From Candidatus Rifleibacteriota bacterium (GTDB taxonomy: Bacteria; Riflebacteria; Ozemobacteria; Ozemobacterales; Ozemobacteraceae), in the NCBI GenBank assembly GCA_029565415.1, contig JAKQOH010000112.1, forward strand, positions 1 through 18,062: a DNA stretch of 18,062 nucleotides. Direction: 5' to 3'. The position numbers were made by a program, and so were the translations under genes. Positions 1 to 7,344 of this stretch are shown in pieces. A model generated the notes under the pieces. It was not told the DNA's origin. It was given only the letters and a program-made list of their open reading frames with translations, and did no database searches. Each line of letters starts with the position of its first letter. Within the stretch, counting starts at the first letter, position 1.

Positions 1-807
1 GCCATCGACCGGGCGATCCGGGAACACCGCCCATCGGCGGTGATGCATTTTGCCGCTTTCGCCCAGGTCGGCGAGTCCGTGACCGACCCCGGGAAATACT
101 ACCGGAACAACGTCGTCGGGAGCCTGAATCTGCTCGAAGCGATGCGTGACGGCGGGGTCCGGGATCTGGTGTTCAGCTCGACCTGCGCGACCTACGGCAT
201 TCCCGGGACGATCCCGATTCCCGAGACCCATTCCCAGCAGCCCATCAACCCCTACGGCGCTTCGAAGCTGATGATGGAACGCATGATGGCGGATTTTTCG
301 GCCGCCCACGGGCTGCGGTTCGTCGCGTTGCGATATTTCAACGCGGCGGGCGGGGATCCTGAGGCCGAGATCGGCGAACGGCACGATCCCGAATCCCATC
401 TGATTCCGCTGATTCTCGACGCGGCCCGGGGAACGAGGCCGCATATCACGGTGTTCGGCGAGGATTACGACACGCCCGACGGCACCTGTATCCGTGACTA
501 TATTCACGTGAACGATCTGGCCGACGCGCATCTGCGAGCGCTCGATTATATGCGGGCGGACGGTACGCTTCACGCGTTCAATCTCGGAAATGGCCGGGGA
601 TACTCGGTGCGGGAAGTGATCACCGCGGCAGAGCGGGTCACCGGGCGGCGCATTCCCGTCGTGATCGGAGCCCGTCGCGCGGGGGATCCACCCCGGCTGG
701 TCGGGGACGCCCGTCTGGCGAAAGGCGAGCTCGGCTGGAATCCCGTGTTTGCGGATCTGGAGGTCATCGTCGCCCATGCGTGGGCATTCAGGCAGCGCCT
801 TCCCTAA
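1..807 (+). CDS. galE: UDP-glucose 4-epimerase-like NAD-dependent epimerase (5' end missing)
   Basis: The reading frame is open from the first base, so the N-terminal Rossmann glycine motif lies outside the window; 268 C-terminal residues are present. This is the extended short-chain dehydrogenase/reductase fold of GalE, which interconverts UDP-glucose and UDP-galactose, or their N-acetyl forms, in the cytoplasm. Visible family marks are HFAAFAQVGESV, the FSSTCATYG strand carrying the catalytic Ser/Thr, the YGASK catalytic Tyr-x3-Lys, RYFNAAGGDP, and the C-terminal CIRDYIHVNDLADAH with NLGNGRGYSV. These match GalE better than dTDP-glucose dehydratases. It ends 22 bases before pseB on the same strand and probably belongs to the same surface-sugar operon. 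Substrate choice (Glc/Gal or GlcNAc/GalNAc) cannot be read from this fragment. Confidence 0.9.
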   Translation, partial: AIDRAIREHRPSAVMHFAAFAQVGESVTDPGKYYRNNVVGSLNLLEAMRDGGVRDLVFSSTCATYGIPGTIPIPETHSQQPINPYGASKLMMERMMADFSAAHGLRFVALRYFNAAGGDPEAEIGERHDPESHLIPLILDAARGTRPHITVFGEDYDTPDGTCIRDYIHVNDLADAHLRALDYMRADGTLHAFNLGNGRGYSVREVITAAERVTGRRIPVVIGARRAGDPPRLVGDARLAKGELGWNPVFADLEVIVAHAWAFRQRLP

Positions 808-817
808 GGGAACGCGC

Positions 818-825
818 GGAGGAGA
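818..825 (+). promoter_or_regulatory. Shine-Dalgarno site setting the pseB start
   Basis: GGAGGAGA lies 4 bases before the ATG at 830. The frame is open upstream to 749, but that stretch overlaps the end of the epimerase gene and encodes no family sequence. The strong ribosome site and the family N-terminus (KTLLVTGGTGSFG) fix the start at 830. Confidence 0.8.
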
Positions 826-829
826 AACG

Positions 830-1816
830 ATGCAGAAAGGCAAAACCCTTCTCGTCACCGGTGGCACCGGCTCGTTTGGCCACGCCTTCATTCGGCACGC
901 CCTCGAGAACCTTCAGCCGCGCAAGGTCATCGTATACTCGCGCGACGAGTTCAAACAGTATGAAATGGAGCGGAAGTTCTCGTCCGACAAGCTCCGGTTC
1001 TTCATCGGAGACGTGCGCGACCGCGACCGGCTGATCCGGGCTTTCGCGGGGGTCGATTACGTCGTGCACGCGGCGGCCCTCAAACAGGTTCCGGCGGCGG
1101 AATACAACCCCTTCGAGGCGGTCCAGACGAACATCATCGGAGCCCAGAACGTCGTCAACGCGGCTCTCGAGACGGGAGTGCGCCGCGTCATCGCCCTCAG
1201 CACCGACAAGGCCTGCAACCCCGTCAACCTGTACGGCGCGACGAAACTGTGTTCCGACAAGCTGTTCATCGCCGCCAATGCGTATGCCGGCAGTACCCGG
1301 AACACCCGGTTCGCCGTGGTGCGGTATGGCAACGTCGTCGGCAGCCGCGGCAGTGTCGTTCCCTTCTTCCGGGACCTCGCGGCGAAAAAGGCCGAGATTC
1401 CGATCACCGACGAACGGATGACCCGCTTCTGGATCACGCTGACGCAGGCCGTGAAATTCGTCGTCGACTCGTTCGAGATGATGTCGGGCGGGGAGCTGTA
1501 CATCCCGAAGATTCCCAGCATGAAGATTCCGGATCTGGCCGAGGCGATCGCCCCCGGCTGCCCGCGAAGGGTGATCGGGATCCGGCCCGGCGAAAAACTC
1601 CACGAGCTGATGATCTCCCACGACGACACCCGGAACCTGTTCGAGACGGCCGAGCGGTACATCAAGCTGCCCGAGTTCCCCTTCTGGGAAGTGAAACAGC
1701 CCAAGGACAGCCGACAGGTGGCGGACGGATTCGAATACGCCAGCAACACCAACGACCGGTGGCTCGGCGTCGATGATCTGCGGCAGCTGTTGCGAAACGA
1801 GGGGATCCTCCCGTGA
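830..1816 (+). CDS. pseB: UDP-N-acetylglucosamine 4,6-dehydratase (inverting), PseB
   Basis: First enzyme of pseudaminic acid synthesis: it dehydrates and C5-inverts UDP-GlcNAc to a 4-keto-6-deoxy-L-arabino sugar in the cytoplasm. The protein has 328 residues, the usual PseB/FlaA1 length. The NADP-binding motif TGGTGSFG is at residues 10-17. STDKACNPVNLYGATKL (about 124-140) holds the Thr-Asp-Lys triad and the YxxxK pair (Y135, K139) typical of FlaA1/PseB-type dehydratases. RDEFKQYEMER near residue 38-48 and the RYGNVVGSRGSVVPFF segment are further family hallmarks. The stop overlaps the GTG start of pseC by 4 bases (GTGA), indicating translational coupling. WbjB/CapE-type 5-inverting dehydratases are relatives, but the pseC-F-G-I-H neighbours settle the assignment. 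Confidence 0.95.
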   Translation: MQKGKTLLVTGGTGSFGHAFIRHALENLQPRKVIVYSRDEFKQYEMERKFSSDKLRFFIGDVRDRDRLIRAFAGVDYVVHAAALKQVPAAEYNPFEAVQTNIIGAQNVVNAALETGVRRVIALSTDKACNPVNLYGATKLCSDKLFIAANAYAGSTRNTRFAVVRYGNVVGSRGSVVPFFRDLAAKKAEIPITDERMTRFWITLTQAVKFVVDSFEMMSGGELYIPKIPSMKIPDLAEAIAPGCPRRVIGIRPGEKLHELMISHDDTRNLFETAERYIKLPEFPFWEVKQPKDSRQVADGFEYASNTNDRWLGVDDLRQLLRNEGILP

Positions 1817-3021
1817 CGGGGCGGTTTCTGCCCTACGGGCGGCAGGCGATAACGCCGGAAGATATATCTGCAGTTATTGAAACGTTGCGATCGGATTTCC
1901 TCACCCAGGGCCCGGCTGTGCCAAAATTCGAGGCGGATTTCTGCCGGGTGACCGGGGCGGGGCATGCCGTGGCCTGCTCGAACGGCACTGCGGCGCTGCA
2001 CCTGGCCGCTCTCGCAACGGGGATCGGGAAGGGCGACCGGGCCCTCGTGACGCCGCTCACGTTCGTGGCCAGCGCCAACTGCATCCGGTATGCGGGCGGG
2101 GAGGTGGGGTTCGCGGATATCGATGGGGAAACCCTCACCCTGTGTCCGGCGGCCGCCGAACGCACTCTCGAGGCTGCGGCCGCGGCGGGCCGGCCGTTCC
2201 GGGCCATCGTCACGGTGGATCTGGCGGGCCATCCGTGCGACATGGAAGCGTTCGCCCGGCTGAAAAATAAATATAATTTGATATGGATTCATGACGCCTG
2301 CCATTCGCTCGGCGGGGGCTGGACGGACAGCACGGGGCGTGTCTGGCGGGTGGGGGAATACCCCGCGCCGGATGCCGTTGCCTGGAGTTTCCATCCGGTC
2401 AAGCACATCACGACCGGCGAGGGCGGGATGGTCACGACGTTCTCAGATCCGGTCGCGGACCGGCTGCGCCTTCTCCGGACCCATGGGATCACGAAGGAGC
2501 CGGCGACGTTCGTCTTCCGGGATGAGGGGTTCGATACCGATGGCCAGCCGAATCCCTGGTATTACGAGATGCAGTCGCTGGGCTTCAACTATCGTCTGAC
2601 AGATCTGCAGGCGGCCCTTGGCTCATCCCAGCTCGGACGGCTCGCGGCGGGAATCGCGCGACGGAACGCCATCGCGGATCGGTACCGGGCCGGCCTGGCT
2701 GGGATCAGCGGTGTGCGTCTGCCCGCCGTCCGGCACGGGGTCAGGCATGCCTATCATCTGGCCGTGATCCGGATCGATTACACCGGTCTCGGAACGACCC
2801 GCGCCCGGGTCATGCGGGAGTTGCGCGAGCGGAACATCGGGTCCCAGGTGCATTACGTGCCGGTTCCGATGATGCCGTTCCATGCCGGGACGTCGCGGAT
2901 GAGCGAGCTGCCGCACACGGTGGCGTATTACCGCGAAGCCCTGTCTCTGCCGTGTTTCCCCGAGCTTCTCGATGACGAGGTGGACCGGGTCGTGGACGCC
3001 TTGCGGGAGCTTCTTGCATGA
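1813..3021 (+). CDS. pseC: UDP-4-amino-4,6-dideoxy-N-acetyl-beta-L-altrosamine transaminase, PseC
   Basis: PLP-dependent sugar aminotransferase of the DegT/DnrJ/EryC1 family, 402 residues. It adds the 4-amino group to the PseB product, using glutamate as donor. Visible features are the N-terminal LPYGRQAITPEDISAV, SNGTAALHLA (PLP phosphate region, about 56-65), TPLTFVASANC, HDACHSLGG with the Asp that contacts the pyridine nitrogen (about D161), and WSFHPVKHITTGEGG with the Schiff-base lysine near K197. GFNYRLTDLQAALG follows, and the C-terminal HYVPVPMMPFH closes the family pattern. The start is GTG inside the pseB stop. The stop overlaps the pseF ATG (ATGA). Two short AT-rich rare-codon patches (about 1859-1878 and 2263-2291) break an otherwise strongly GC-biased codon use. 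Confidence 0.95.
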   Translation: MTGRFLPYGRQAITPEDISAVIETLRSDFLTQGPAVPKFEADFCRVTGAGHAVACSNGTAALHLAALATGIGKGDRALVTPLTFVASANCIRYAGGEVGFADIDGETLTLCPAAAERTLEAAAAAGRPFRAIVTVDLAGHPCDMEAFARLKNKYNLIWIHDACHSLGGGWTDSTGRVWRVGEYPAPDAVAWSFHPVKHITTGEGGMVTTFSDPVADRLRLLRTHGITKEPATFVFRDEGFDTDGQPNPWYYEMQSLGFNYRLTDLQAALGSSQLGRLAAGIARRNAIADRYRAGLAGISGVRLPAVRHGVRHAYHLAVIRIDYTGLGTTRARVMRELRERNIGSQVHYVPVPMMPFHAGTSRMSELPHTVAYYREALSLPCFPELLDDEVDRVVDALRELLA

Positions 3022-3800
3022 GCCGCCCGACCGTCGAAACCGAGGCCATCATCCAGGCCCGGCTGGGATCGACCCGTCTGCCGGGAAAGGTGCTGCTCGA
3101 CCTGCGAGGGATGCCGATTCTCGGCCATGTCGTCCGTCGTGCCCGCGCGGCATCCCGGATCGGCCGGGTCGTCGTCGCGACGACGACGGATTCAGCGGAC
3201 GAGGCCATCGCGGATTGGTGTGACCGGGCGCAGATCCCGGTGTTTCGCGGCTCGCCCGGCGACGTGCTGGACCGGTATGCGCGGTGCGCCGAGGTCTGGC
3301 CCTGCCGCCGTATCGTCCGGATCACGGCAGACTGTCCGCTGATCGACCCGGGAGTGATCGATGAGGTCGTGGCCCTCCACCAGACGGGGGAATACGACTA
3401 CGTGTCGAATCTGCATCCGCCCACATTCCCGCACGGTCTCGATGTCGAGGCCGTTTCGGCGGAGCTGCTTGCCCGGGTGTGGAGGGAGGCGAGCCTGCCC
3501 TCCCATCGCGAACACGTGACTCTCTTCATCCGGGAAAACCGTGATCGGTTCCGGTTCGGCAACGTCTCGTTCGGGCGCGACGCGTCGCGCTATCGCGTCA
3601 CCGTCGACCGGCCGGAGGATTACGCCTTCATGAAGGCCTTTCTGGGGCTGATTCCCGAGGGGATCGAGCTGCCGTCGGTCTACGAAGTGCTGAGGCTCCT
3701 CGAGACGCATCCCGAGATTGTCGCCATCAACGGCGGACAGGACCGGTATGAGGGGGCGCGGCGTTCGGCCGCGGCCGAAGGCCGGCCGCTGAACCTGTGA
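3018..3800 (+). CDS. pseF: CMP-pseudaminic acid synthetase-like cytidylyltransferase (PseF/SpsF family)
   Basis: A 260-residue nucleotidyltransferase of the SpsF/PseF group (CMP-KDO synthetase superfamily). It should activate pseudaminic acid with CTP to CMP-Pse, the donor for glycosyl transfer. The N-terminal nucleotide-binding motif AIIQARLGSTRLPGK is at residues 10-24, with the Arg/Ser/Lys pattern of the family. RITADCPLIDP (about 101-111) carries the Asp expected to bind metal, and DRYRVTVD-like sequence (SRYRVTVDRPEDY) lies in the C-terminal half. The ATG overlaps the pseC stop by 4 bases. A 10-base gap separates it from pseG. SpsF proteins are often labelled only as spore-coat polysaccharide proteins; the complete pse set around it supports PseF. 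Confidence 0.88.
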   Translation: MSRPTVETEAIIQARLGSTRLPGKVLLDLRGMPILGHVVRRARAASRIGRVVVATTTDSADEAIADWCDRAQIPVFRGSPGDVLDRYARCAEVWPCRRIVRITADCPLIDPGVIDEVVALHQTGEYDYVSNLHPPTFPHGLDVEAVSAELLARVWREASLPSHREHVTLFIRENRDRFRFGNVSFGRDASRYRVTVDRPEDYAFMKAFLGLIPEGIELPSVYEVLRLLETHPEIVAINGGQDRYEGARRSAAAEGRPLNL

Positions 3801-3810
3801 GTGTCTGCCG

Positions 3811-4824
3811 ATGCCGAAGCTGCTGATCCGTGCTGACGGCGGTCCGGAAATCGGACTGGGCCATCTGATGCGGTGCCGAACCCTCGCCTTGGCGATGCGC
3901 GAGCGGGGCTGGGAGATCCTCCTCCTCACGACATCGGATCCAGGTGATATATGGAGTGATTTACAACGTGCTCCGCTCCCCTGGGAGCAGATCGACGGCG
4001 GGACGGCCCAGGGTTTCAAGACGGCGATGGCGGCGAAGATGCATGGGGCCGATCTGGTGCTCATCGACCAGTATGGCTTCGCGACGGAGGACTTCACCGC
4101 GCTCTGGGCGACGGGGCCGCGGCTGGCCGTCATCGACGACCTGGGCGAACGGGTGCTTCCGGTGGATGCCGTGATCAATCCCAACCCGGGCGCCGAGGCG
4201 GCCCCATATGCGAAACGCGGGGTTCCCCTGTGTCTCTGCGGCGCTCCATACACGCTCGTCAGGCCCGAAGTGGGCCGGCTTGCCGGAGCGCCCCTTCCGG
4301 ATGACGGTCACGTGCTCGTCACGCTGGGCGGCGGCGATGTCCAGGAGATCACCCTCGAAGTGGTCTCGGCCCTCGGGGATGATGTTTGTGCCCGTCCCAT
4401 CGTCGTCTGCGTCGGTCCAGCCTGCCCGGTCGACCGTCTCGCCGCCTGGGAACGCGGGAGGAATGGCCGCCGGCTCGTCCGGGAAACCGCAGCCCTGCCG
4501 GAACTGATGCGGGGTGCGGTGCTGACGATCACGGGGGGCGGCACGACGTTGTGGGAGACATACTGCATTGGCCGGCCCGGGCTCGCCGTCGCGTGGGTCG
4601 AGAACCAGCGCCGCACGCTCGGGATCGTGGAGGAGCATCGCACCGGCATCGCCATTGACGCCCGGTCCGGGGTGCCGATAGAATTCGTTGTCGAAGCCTT
4701 CCGGACGATCGCCGGTGACGCCCGCCTCCGGGAGGAAATGGTGCGCCGGCAGCGGAAACTCATCGATGGGAAGGGGGCCGTGCGCGTTGCAGAGGCTCTC
4801 GTATCGCACGGGAAGTCAGGTTGA
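3811..4824 (+). CDS. pseG: UDP-2,4-diacetamido-2,4,6-trideoxy-beta-L-altropyranose hydrolase, PseG
   Basis: A 337-residue nucleotide-sugar hydrolase with a MurG-like GT-B fold. It removes UDP from the diacetamido sugar to give the free 6-deoxy-AltdiNAc that PseI condenses with PEP. The N-terminus MPKLLIRADGGPEIGLGHLMR contains the R-x-D and GxGHxxR motif; H18 aligns with the catalytic histidine of Campylobacter PseG. LVTLGGGDVQEITLEV and TITGGGTTLWETYCIGRPGLA are the C-terminal nucleotide-binding loops. No clear Shine-Dalgarno precedes the ATG, so translation may depend on coupling to pseF, 10 bases upstream. A rare-codon AT-rich patch lies at about 3938-3973. The stop overlaps the ribosome site of pseI. 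Confidence 0.93.
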   Translation: MPKLLIRADGGPEIGLGHLMRCRTLALAMRERGWEILLLTTSDPGDIWSDLQRAPLPWEQIDGGTAQGFKTAMAAKMHGADLVLIDQYGFATEDFTALWATGPRLAVIDDLGERVLPVDAVINPNPGAEAAPYAKRGVPLCLCGAPYTLVRPEVGRLAGAPLPDDGHVLVTLGGGDVQEITLEVVSALGDDVCARPIVVCVGPACPVDRLAAWERGRNGRRLVRETAALPELMRGAVLTITGGGTTLWETYCIGRPGLAVAWVENQRRTLGIVEEHRTGIAIDARSGVPIEFVVEAFRTIAGDARLREEMVRRQRKLIDGKGAVRVAEALVSHGKSG

Positions 4825-4833
4825 GGAGAACAC

Positions 4834-5883
4834 ATGCATATCAGCATCGGGAAACGCGAGATCGGTGACGACAGGCCGTGCTTCATCATCGCCGAGGCCG
4901 GCAGCAACCACAACCGTGACTTCGACACGGCGGTGCGCCTGATCGACGTTGCGGCGGAAGCCGGCGCGGATGCCGTCAAGTTCCAGATCTTCGCGGCCGA
5001 GAAGATCTACTCGAAGAAGACCCCGATGGCGAGCTATCTGAAAGACAAGAAGCTCGCCCGGGACGGCGAGACCCTGTGGGACATCATCAAACGGCTCGAG
5101 ATCCCGCGCGGCTGGACGACGGAGCTGATGGCCCACTGCCGCAAGAGGGGCATCCTTTTCCTCTGCACCCCCTTCGATATCCCGGCCGTCGAGGAGCTCG
5201 AGGCCGCGGGGGTCGAGGCCTACAAGATCGCGAGTTTCGAGATCACCCATCTGCCGCTCATCGAGCGGGTCGCGAAGACGGGAAAGCCGCTGATCCTTTC
5301 GACCGGGATGGCGAATCTCGAGGACATCGAGGTCGCCCTGAGCACGTTCCGGCAGGCCGGAGGGCGCGATGTTGCGCTGCTGCATTGCGCGATCGCCTAT
5401 CCCCCCGCCTGGGAAAACCTGCATCTGCGGGCGATGGACACGATGCGGCAGGCGTTCCAGATGCCGGTCGGCTTTTCCGACCATACGATGGGATATATCA
5501 CCGATGTCGCCGCCGTCGCGCGCGGGGCGTGCATCATCGAGAAGCATTACACGCTGAGCCGGAACCAGGAAGGACCGGATCACCCGTTCTCGCTCGAGCC
5601 CGATGAGCTGAAAGCCATGGTGACCGCGATCCGCCAGACCGAAGCGGCGCTCGGCAGCCCGGTCAAGCACCACACCGCCGCCGAACAGGAGCTGTATCGC
5701 ATTGCCCGTCGCAGTCTGGTGGCGGCCTGCGCGATCCCTCGGGGAACGGTGCTCACCCGCGAGATGATCGAGGTGAAACGGCCCGGGTTCGGCATTCCGA
5801 CGCGGTTTCTCGATCTCATCGTGGGCCGGACGGCGCGTCGCGACATCGACGAGGACGACATCCTGACCTGGGACATGGTGTGA
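4834..5883 (+). CDS. pseI: Pseudaminic acid synthase, PseI
   Basis: A 349-residue NeuB/PseI synthase that condenses phosphoenolpyruvate with 6-deoxy-AltdiNAc to form pseudaminic acid. The N-terminal TIM-barrel begins with CFIIAEAGSNHNRDF and GADAVKFQIF. LSTGMANLEDIE, LHCAIAYPP and GFSDHTMGY supply the metal-binding His residues, and EKHYTLSRNQEGPDHPFSL is the classic substrate/PEP motif. A C-terminal SAF (antifreeze-like) domain covers roughly residues 290-349 (SLVAACAIPRGTVLTREMIEVKRPGFGI). GAGGAG at 4823-4828 overlaps the pseG stop and sits 5 bases before the ATG. The stop overlaps the GTG of pseH. The gene order pseG-pseI-pseH favours PseI over sialic or legionaminic acid synthase. Confidence 0.95.
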   Translation: MHISIGKREIGDDRPCFIIAEAGSNHNRDFDTAVRLIDVAAEAGADAVKFQIFAAEKIYSKKTPMASYLKDKKLARDGETLWDIIKRLEIPRGWTTELMAHCRKRGILFLCTPFDIPAVEELEAAGVEAYKIASFEITHLPLIERVAKTGKPLILSTGMANLEDIEVALSTFRQAGGRDVALLHCAIAYPPAWENLHLRAMDTMRQAFQMPVGFSDHTMGYITDVAAVARGACIIEKHYTLSRNQEGPDHPFSLEPDELKAMVTAIRQTEAALGSPVKHHTAAEQELYRIARRSLVAACAIPRGTVLTREMIEVKRPGFGIPTRFLDLIVGRTARRDIDEDDILTWDMV

Positions 5884-6683
5884 CCAGCCTGCGGCCTTTT
5901 CGCGCGGCCGACGCCGGGCTTCTCCTGGAATGGCGCAACAGCGCGGAGCACCGGCGGTGGTCGTTTTCGGACCGGCCGATCGATCCCGACGAGCACCGGC
6001 GCTGGTTCGGCCGGTTTCTGGAGGATCCCCGGCGCATCGGGTTCATCCTCGAGGACGATGCGGGGCTGCCGCTCGGCCAGGTGCGGTTCGATCCCGCCTC
6101 ACCGGGCATGCTTCGCGTGTCGATCGGCATCTCCCCCGACCATCTGGGCCAGGGGATCGGAACGCGGCTCCTGAGCGAAGCGGTCGGGCGTCCGGAGGTG
6201 GCCGGGCGTGGTTTGCTGGTGCGTGCCGAGACGTTTCCCGAGAACCTCCCGTCCCGTCGCATCTTCGAAAAAGCCGGCTTTGCTTCGCTGGGTGAGCATG
6301 ACCGTGACGGACACCGGTACATCGAGTGGATCCGCGTTGTCGGCGAAGGGCGGAACGGCATCCGCTACCGGCTCATTTCTGCGGGAGCCGATGCGGCTTG
6401 TGCGGAGCTTGCGCAGTTGCTTTCCAGGAGCGGGCTTCCGCCGGATGCGCCTGACCAGCGCAGCCCGCTTCTGTGCGTTGCCGCCGGAAGCGGGGCGGCT
6501 ATCCCGGCTGATGGGTGCGAAAACGGATGTTTTCTTCTTCCGGTCGGGGAGCCGGTGATCCTCGATCAGAATAGAATATGTCAAAATATACCGGAAGAGC
6601 TTGCCGCTGCCGGGGGGGCACTGGCCGAGCGGGCCGTCTGCCTGTTGGCATGGCTTGCAGGACGCGACCGGAATATCCGGTGA
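5880..6683 (+). CDS. pseH: PseH-like GNAT N-acetyltransferase with an unexplained C-terminal region
   Basis: Residues 1 to about 153 are a GNAT acetyltransferase, expected to acetylate N4 of UDP-4-amino-4,6-dideoxy-AltNAc with acetyl-CoA, the PseC-to-PseG step. Visible features are LRPFRAADAGLLLEWRN at the start, GQVRFD, and the acetyl-CoA loop HLGQGIGTRLL (89-98 region), then RRIFEKAGF. PseH proteins usually end near 160-180 residues; this one runs to 267. The extra region (about 156-267) is Ala/Gly-rich with six cysteines (174, 199, 213, 217, 234, 254), and I do not recognise it. The start is GTG, overlapping the pseI stop by 4 bases, so it is coupled. Codons near 6567-6596 are AT-rich and unlike the rest of the gene. 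The acetyltransferase call is firm; the tail's role is unknown. Confidence 0.85.
   Translation: MTSLRPFRAADAGLLLEWRNSAEHRRWSFSDRPIDPDEHRRWFGRFLEDPRRIGFILEDDAGLPLGQVRFDPASPGMLRVSIGISPDHLGQGIGTRLLSEAVGRPEVAGRGLLVRAETFPENLPSRRIFEKAGFASLGEHDRDGHRYIEWIRVVGEGRNGIRYRLISAGADAACAELAQLLSRSGLPPDAPDQRSPLLCVAAGSGAAIPADGCENGCFLLPVGEPVILDQNRICQNIPEELAAAGGALAERAVCLLAWLAGRDRNIR
6667..6681 (+). other. Small hairpin at the pseH stop codon
   Basis: ACCGGA-ATA-TCCGGT forms a 6-bp stem with a 3-base loop whose last base is the T of the pseH TGA. There is no U-tract after it, so it is not a standard terminator. It resembles the hairpin at the hisF stop (9925-9940) in stem sequence. It could affect coupling or mRNA ends, or could be chance in GC-rich DNA. 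Confidence 0.35.
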
Positions 6684-6698
6684 ACAGGAGAACCGACG

Positions 6699-7307
6699 AT
6701 GGGCGTTTCCGAACAGACGAAGTTCTGGCAGGGGGATTTCGGGGATGAATACACCGATAGAAATAAAATAGCGGCCGATGACCGGCAGGCGTTTTTTGCG
6801 CGGCTGCTGAGCCGTACGTTCGGCGTCGCCCGCATCTGTGAATATGGCGCGAACAAGGGGCACAACCTGGAGGCCATTTCCCGTCTCAGCCCGAACTTCG
6901 ATCTGACAGGCGTCGAGCTGAACGAAAAGGCCTGCGCCGCGATGGCCAGACTGGCGCACGTGCGCGCGGTCCATGCCTCGCTGCTCGAATACCGGCCGGA
7001 GCGGCCGTTCGATCTGACGTTCGTCTGCGGGGTGCTCATCCATCTGAACCCCGATGATCTGCCGGCTGCGTACCGGCAGTTGTACGAAACGTCGGGCCGG
7101 TATATCCTGATCAACGAGTATTTCAATCCGGTTTCCGTCGAGGTGGCATACCGGGGCCATCAGGGGCGTCTGTTCAAGCGCGATTTCGGAGGGGAGTTCT
7201 GGGACCTCCATCGCGACCGGGTGCGGCTCGTGGATTACGGCTTTCTCTGGAAGCGGGTCGAGCCGGCCTGGGATGACACGACCTGGTGGCTGTTTGAGCG
7301 CATCTGA
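6699..7307 (+). CDS. Pseudaminic acid biosynthesis-associated methyltransferase (class I SAM-dependent)
   Basis: A 202-residue class I SAM-dependent methyltransferase. The N-terminal FWQGDFGDEYTDRN and the following body match the family named 'pseudaminic acid biosynthesis-associated methylase', usually found inside pse clusters. The SAM-binding glycine motif is in ICEYGANKGHNLEAI (about 46-60), the acidic strand-2 end is LTGVELNEKA, and VCGVLIHLNPDDL is the strand-4/post-I region. AGGAGA at 6686-6691 sits 7 bases before the ATG, and the gene starts 15 bases after pseH. The methyl acceptor is not known from sequence; O- or N-methylation of the Pse derivative is an inference from location. 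Rare codons (AGA, AAT, AAA, ATA) cluster at residues 20-24. Confidence 0.85.
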   Translation: MGVSEQTKFWQGDFGDEYTDRNKIAADDRQAFFARLLSRTFGVARICEYGANKGHNLEAISRLSPNFDLTGVELNEKACAAMARLAHVRAVHASLLEYRPERPFDLTFVCGVLIHLNPDDLPAAYRQLYETSGRYILINEYFNPVSVEVAYRGHQGRLFKRDFGGEFWDLHRDRVRLVDYGFLWKRVEPAWDDTTWWLFERI

Positions 7308-7344
7308 CGGGAACACTGAATCTGCCTGCCGCGAAGAGGTTGCC

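Noticed and set aside
2272..2277. TATAAT inside pseC as an internal promoter
   Set aside because: It lies in an AT-rich coding patch, lacks a -35 or extended -10 element, and the nearest downstream start on the strand is about 740 bases away and already translationally coupled to pseC.
1057..2406. Antisense open frame of 449 codons over pseB/pseC
   Set aside because: No motif; it straddles the coupled start/stop of two clear sense genes.
3771..3789. GC-rich hairpin GCGGCC...GGCCGC at the end of pseF as a terminator
   Set aside because: It lies within coding sequence before the stop, has no T-tract, and pseG follows after 10 bases; such stems are common at this GC content.
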